Below are positions 60,992 to 64,000 of a stretch of 64,000 nt of DNA, one piece after another. The notes under the pieces were generated by a model, which worked only from the letters and a program-made list of their open reading frames with translations, searched no databases and was not told where the DNA came from. Source of the DNA: Lentzea albidocapillata subsp. violacea (lineage in GTDB: Bacteria; Actinomycetota; Actinomycetes; Mycobacteriales; Pseudonocardiaceae); assembly GCF_900100275.1 (NCBI RefSeq), contig NZ_FNET01000025.1, positions 44,515-108,514 on the forward strand, written 5' to 3'. Position 1 is the stretch's first letter; every line of letters begins with the position of its first letter. The position numbers and the translations under genes are program-made.

Positions 60992-61744
60992 TCAGTCCTT
61001 CGGTCCGCCGGCGACGTAGATGACCTGGCCGGACACGAACCCGGCACCCTCGCTGACGAGGAACGACGCGGTGTGCGCGATGTCCTCCGGCTGGCCGACG
61101 CGCGCGACCGGGATCGTCTGCGCCGCACCGGTGAGGAAGTCCTCGAACGGGATCTTCATGCGCTCGGCGGTCGCCTTGGTCATCTCGGTCGCGATGAAAC
61201 CGGGCGCGATCGCGTTGACCGTGACGCCGAACTTGCCGAGCTCGATCGCGAGGGTCTTGGTGAAACCCTGCAGACCGGCCTTGGCGGCGGAGTAGTTGGC
61301 CTGGCCGCGGTTGCCGAGGGCGGAGGTGGAGCTGAGGTTGACGATGCGGCCGAAGCCTTCTTTCGTCTGGAACGCCTGCACGGCCTTGCTCATCAGGAAC
61401 GCTCCGCGCAGGTGCACGTTCATGACCGTGTCCCAGTCGCTCGCGGTCATCTTGAACAGCAGGTTGTCGCGCAGCACGCCGGCGTTGTTGATCAGCACGG
61501 TCGGGGCGCCGAGGGCCTCGGCGACCTTCGCCACCGCGGCGTTGACCTGCTCCTCGTCCGCCACGTCGACCTTGAGGCCGACGGCGCGCCCACCGCTCGC
61601 GACGATCTTGTCGGCGCCGTCGAGCACGCCCTGCTCGTCGAGGTCGAGCAACGCGACGGCCAGGCCGTCCGCGGCGAGGCGCTGCGCGACCGCGGCGCCG
61701 ATGCCACGAGCCGCGCCGGTGACGATCGCAACCCTGTCGGCCAC
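60992..61744 (-). CDS. 3-oxoacyl-CoA/ACP reductase-like SDR (FabG-type)
   Basis: A 250-residue SDR: VAIVTGAARGIGAAVAQRLA, NNAGVLRDNLLFKMTASDWD, YSAAKAGLQGFTKTLAIELG and FVSGQVIYVAGGPKD. FabG-like; would reduce or oxidise 3-oxo/3-hydroxyacyl intermediates. GTG 61744 has AAGGAGG 4 nt upstream. It precedes MaoC in the operon under the CTAAGC operator at 61774. A distinct SDR from that at 54.7 kb. Confidence 0.9.
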   Translation of the reverse strand: MADRVAIVTGAARGIGAAVAQRLAADGLAVALLDLDEQGVLDGADKIVASGGRAVGLKVDVADEEQVNAAVAKVAEALGAPTVLINNAGVLRDNLLFKMTASDWDTVMNVHLRGAFLMSKAVQAFQTKEGFGRIVNLSSTSALGNRGQANYSAAKAGLQGFTKTLAIELGKFGVTVNAIAPGFIATEMTKATAERMKIPFEDFLTGAAQTIPVARVGQPEDIAHTASFLVSEGAGFVSGQVIYVAGGPKD

Positions 61745-61773
61745 GGGTCCTCCTTCGGTGAGGGGATGGTGAG

Positions 61774-61789
61774 CTAAGCAACCGCTTAG
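61774..61789. promoter_or_regulatory. CTAAGC-type TetR operator, SDR/MaoC promoter
   Basis: CTAAGCAACCGCTTAG, identical in all 16 bases to the proximal site at 52.4 kb, 9.4 kb away. It lies 29 nt upstream of the SDR GTG. This links the SDR/MaoC operon to the TetR regulator at 51.7-52.3 kb. Confidence 0.75.
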
Positions 61790-61839
61790 TAACGTACCTA
61801 TCAGTCCGCTTGACGTCCAGGCCTGTGCGGACGACCATA

Positions 61840-61851
61840 CCGACTGGTCGG
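61840..61851. promoter_or_regulatory. Candidate operator CCGAC-TG-GTCGG
   Basis: A 5-bp inverted repeat, CCGACTGGTCGG, within ACCATACCGACTGGTCGGAA, 23 nt upstream of the plus-strand SDR start at 61875. The ACCGACTGGTCGG pattern resembles other TetR-type operators. It differs from the CTAAGC sites, so another regulator, perhaps the TetR at 60.0 kb, could act here. Confidence 0.4.
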
Positions 61852-61874
61852 AATGTGGCAATTCGAGGAGGCAG

Positions 61875-62675
61875 ATGCCCGTGGACTTCACCGGCAAGGT
61901 CGCGCTCGTCACCGGCGGATCCAACGGCATCGGCGCCGCGTCCGCCCGGCGGCTGGCATCGCACGGCGTGCGCGTCGTCGTGGCTGATGTGGACGCCGAC
62001 CAGGGCAAAGCCGTCGCCGATGAGATCGGCGGCGTGTTCGTGCGCTGCGATGTGACGGTGCCTTCGGACTCCGCCGACGCCGTTGCCCTCGCCGTGCGCG
62101 AGTTCGGCGGGCTCGACATCGCGTTCCTGAACGCCGGCATCGGCACCGGCTGCTCGCTGGGCGACGACTTCGACGTCGACGTGTACCGGCGCGCCATGGC
62201 CATCAACCTCGACGGCGTCGTCTACGGCGCGCACCACGCGTTGCCCGAGGTGCGCAAGCGCGGCGGCCAGATCATCGCCACGGCCTCGATGGCCGGCCTC
62301 ATGCCGATGCCGGGCGACCCCGTCTACGGCGCCAACAAGGCCGCCGTCGTCGGTCTCGTGCGCTCGCTCGGTGGCGCCTATCCCGACGTGCGCGTGAACG
62401 CGCTGTGCCCGGCGTTCGCCGACACCAACATCATCGTCCCGCTGCGCTCGACGCTGGAGGAGATCGGCATGCCGATCCTGCCCGTGTCGGCCGTCGTGGA
62501 CACCTTCATGTCCATTGTGGAGGGTTCGGGGACCGGCGAGGCCTGGTTCGTGCAGGCAGGTCGTTCGTCGGAGCCGTTCGGGTTCCGCAACCCGCCCGGC
62601 CCCCGCGCCGCCGACGGCTCGCGCATCGAGGCCGCTCGCAAGGACCCCGTTTCCATCGCGCTTGAGGAGAACTGA
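61875..62675 (+). CDS. SDR-family oxidoreductase
   Basis: A 266-residue SDR with VALVTGGSNGIGAASARRLA, LNAGIGTGCSLGD and YGANKAAVVGLVRSL. The catalytic YxxxK is YGANK. The C-terminal part is longer than average and Pro/Arg-rich (PPGPRAADGSRIEAARKD). ATG with GAGGAGG 4 nt upstream. The quinone-oxidoreductase gene follows 2 nt after its stop. Likely lipid or steroid alcohol substrate; not determined. Confidence 0.88.
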   Translation: MPVDFTGKVALVTGGSNGIGAASARRLASHGVRVVVADVDADQGKAVADEIGGVFVRCDVTVPSDSADAVALAVREFGGLDIAFLNAGIGTGCSLGDDFDVDVYRRAMAINLDGVVYGAHHALPEVRKRGGQIIATASMAGLMPMPGDPVYGANKAAVVGLVRSLGGAYPDVRVNALCPAFADTNIIVPLRSTLEEIGMPILPVSAVVDTFMSIVEGSGTGEAWFVQAGRSSEPFGFRNPPGPRAADGSRIEAARKDPVSIALEEN

Positions 62676-62677
62676 CC

Positions 62678-63649
62678 GTGCGTGCCATTCAGATCACCGA
62701 GTTCGGCGGGCCCGAGGTGCTCCAGCAGGTCGAGCTGCCCGACCCTGTCGCGGGTGAGGGCGAGGTGCTGATCAACGTCTCGCGTGCCGGCCTGAACTAC
62801 GCCGACACGCATCAGGCGGAGAACTCCTACCTGGCGCAGATGGAGTTGCCGCTGGTGCCGGGCGGTGAGGTCGTCGGGACCACCGCGGACGGGCGTCGGG
62901 TTGTCGCGCTGACGAAGAATTCCGGTGGGTATGCGGAGAAGGCTGTGGCGCCTGCTCTGACCACCTTTGATGTTCCTGACGGTGTTGACGATCTGACCGC
63001 GTTGTCGTTGATCGTTCAGGGCGCTACCGCCTGGTTGTTGCTGCGGAAGTCGACTCACATGGAGGCCGGTGAGTCGGTTGTCGTCCACGCTGCCGCTGGT
63101 GGGGTGGGGACGATCGCCGTTCAGCTGGCCAAGTTGTGGGGGGCTGGGCGGGTCATCGCCACTGCCTCTTCCGAGGACAAGCGGAAGCTGGCGCTTGATC
63201 TTGGCGCCGATGTCGCGATCGATTCTCGTGCAGCTGACATGACTGCCGCGTTGAAGGAAGCCAATGGCGGGCGGCGGGTTGATGTTGTGCTGGACATGAC
63301 CGGAGGGGTTGTTACTGACCAGTCGTTGGTTGCGCTGGCTCCGTTTGGGCGGCTTGCGTTTTATGGCATGGCCTCGCGGGAGAGGCCTAAGCCGGTCGAC
63401 CTCGGGGCGTTGTTGGTGCACTCCACGGCCGTTGCGGGTATGTGGTTGCCCCACGCTCTGAAGGTTCGGGATGCGGCGCATGGGACTTTGGCTCACCGGG
63501 CTATGGCTGAGTTGTTCCAGCTTGTTGTGGATGGTCGGTTGAGGGCTGTTCCCGGTGGGGAGTATGGGCTTGGGGAGGTTCGGCAGGCGCACGAGGACCT
63601 GCGGGCTCGTCGGACTGCTGGGAAGTTGGTGCTGGATCCGTCGCGGTAG
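62678..63649 (+). CDS. Quinone oxidoreductase-like MDR protein
   Basis: A 323-residue medium-chain dehydrogenase of the quinone oxidoreductase group without zinc ligands. It has ITEFGGPEVLQQVELPDPVA, GLNYADTHQAENSYLAQMEL and VVVHAAAGGVGTIAVQLAKL. GTG start. From about 62.9 kb onward the third codon positions turn much richer in T (GTT, GCT, GAT, GGT) than in the first 60 codons or neighbouring genes, a compositional break inside one gene. Confidence 0.88.
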   Translation: MRAIQITEFGGPEVLQQVELPDPVAGEGEVLINVSRAGLNYADTHQAENSYLAQMELPLVPGGEVVGTTADGRRVVALTKNSGGYAEKAVAPALTTFDVPDGVDDLTALSLIVQGATAWLLLRKSTHMEAGESVVVHAAAGGVGTIAVQLAKLWGAGRVIATASSEDKRKLALDLGADVAIDSRAADMTAALKEANGGRRVDVVLDMTGGVVTDQSLVALAPFGRLAFYGMASRERPKPVDLGALLVHSTAVAGMWLPHALKVRDAAHGTLAHRAMAELFQLVVDGRLRAVPGGEYGLGEVRQAHEDLRARRTAGKLVLDPSR

Positions 63650-63696
63650 GTGCTTGGGTTGGGGTGCGGGCGGCGTGGTCGCCTTGCGTGCTTCCC

Positions 63697-63715
63697 CTGG
63701 GGGCGCTGCCCCCAG
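63697..63715. terminator. Hairpin CTGGGGGC-GCT-GCCCCCAG
   Basis: An 8-bp GC-rich stem with a 3-nt loop, followed by ACCCCCGG, about 50 nt after the quinone-oxidoreductase stop. The motif GGGGGCGCTGCCCCCAGACCCCC recalls a repetitive intergenic palindrome seen in high-GC actinomycetes. Likely terminator or small repeat element. Confidence 0.6.
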
Positions 63716-63785
63716 ACCCCCGGCAATCTGATCAGGGGGTAGCGCCGCACGTAGGTAGATGGCACGCCTGACGCTCCTATAGATG

Positions 63786-64000
63786 TCAAGCAGTGAGTGC
63801 GAGGTCTTTCATGATCGCTGTGTGGGCTTCGCGGAGGATATAGCGCTTGAGGCAGCGGATGATGTCGCGTTTGGTGAGGCCTTGTTCGGTGCGTCGTTGC
63901 AGGTAGGCCTGGGTGCGTGGGCAGTAGCGCAGGCGGACGACGGCGACGATGTGCAGGACGCGGTTGGCTTGGCGTTCGCCGCCTTTGTTGAGGCGGTGGC
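63786..64000 (-). mobile_element. IS110-family transposase, C-terminal part
   Basis: The minus strand is open from the right window edge to a TGA at 63786-63788. It encodes RLNKGGERQANRVLHIVAVV, RYCPRTQAYLQRRTEQGLTK and RDIIRCLKRYILREAHTAI. These are the C-terminal motifs of IS110/IS116/IS902-type transposases. The N-terminus with the DEDD catalytic domain lies outside the window. The element's 3' flank probably falls between 63.65 and 63.79 kb; IS110 elements lack long terminal inverted repeats, so no exact end can be given. Confidence 0.85.

Overview
The window is about 64 kb of very GC-rich DNA with dense gene packing, many GTG starts, short gaps and frequent 4-nt stop/start overlaps. It carries an SsgA-like sporulation protein, an XRE(DUF5753)/DUF397 pair, several TetR and IclR regulators, LCP and Spo0M-like proteins, SecA2, and both polymerase-type and ligase-type LigD homologues. 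Together these point to a filamentous actinomycete, probably of the Pseudonocardiaceae (Lentzea/Saccharothrix/Amycolatopsis type). The genus is an inference. No rRNA, tRNA, CRISPR array, prophage or antibiotic biosynthetic cluster was seen.

Layout. 1-7 kb: two tandem STAND-type regulators (XRE/NB-ARC/TPR), an SsgA-like protein and two convergent LuxR-type regulators. 7-10.7 kb: an acyl-CoA dehydrogenase pair and a MaoC hydratase with a divergent TetR gene. 10.7-17.6 kb: a LigD-type polymerase, small hypothetical genes, a repeat-bearing intergenic stretch, a secreted alpha/beta-hydrolase that lacks its nucleophile serine, a DMT exporter, an ATP-dependent DNA ligase and a RibD-like reductase. 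17.6-29 kb: ZapE, ABC-F, GNAT, DUF2252, ornithine aminotransferase, PPK2, lactonase, SGNH hydrolase, a HipA-like kinase with DUF3037, and LCP. 29-33 kb: 3-hydroxybutyrate dehydrogenase, an MHS transporter and a GAF/PucR regulator.

33-43.4 kb is a choline/glycine-betaine degradation locus: permease, GMC choline dehydrogenase-like protein, betaine-aldehyde dehydrogenase, ferredoxin reductase, IclR regulator, dimethylglycine oxidase and sarcosine oxidase. The betaine-to-dimethylglycine step normally needs a Rieske oxygenase. Only wreckage of such a system is visible: a 50-codon ferredoxin frame whose Fe-S domain is missing, and a C-terminal stub of a Rieske oxygenase alpha subunit behind the sarcosine oxidase gene. 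Two 36-bp operator-like elements with matching ends and core lie in the two promoter regions around the IclR gene.

43.4-63.7 kb is mostly lipid metabolism. It holds a single-chain biotin-dependent acyl-CoA carboxylase with an MHS transporter, a TetR gene, an acyl-CoA dehydrogenase/thiolase/SDR operon, an SDR/MaoC operon, and an SDR/quinone-oxidoreductase pair. Four copies of a 16-bp palindrome (CTAAGC-N4-GCTTAG type) sit at three promoters of this set and define a candidate TetR regulon. SecA2, Spo0M, a GlsB-type membrane protein, a VWA lipoprotein, an exonuclease and the XRE/DUF397 pair are interspersed. The right edge holds the C-terminal end of an IS110-family transposase.
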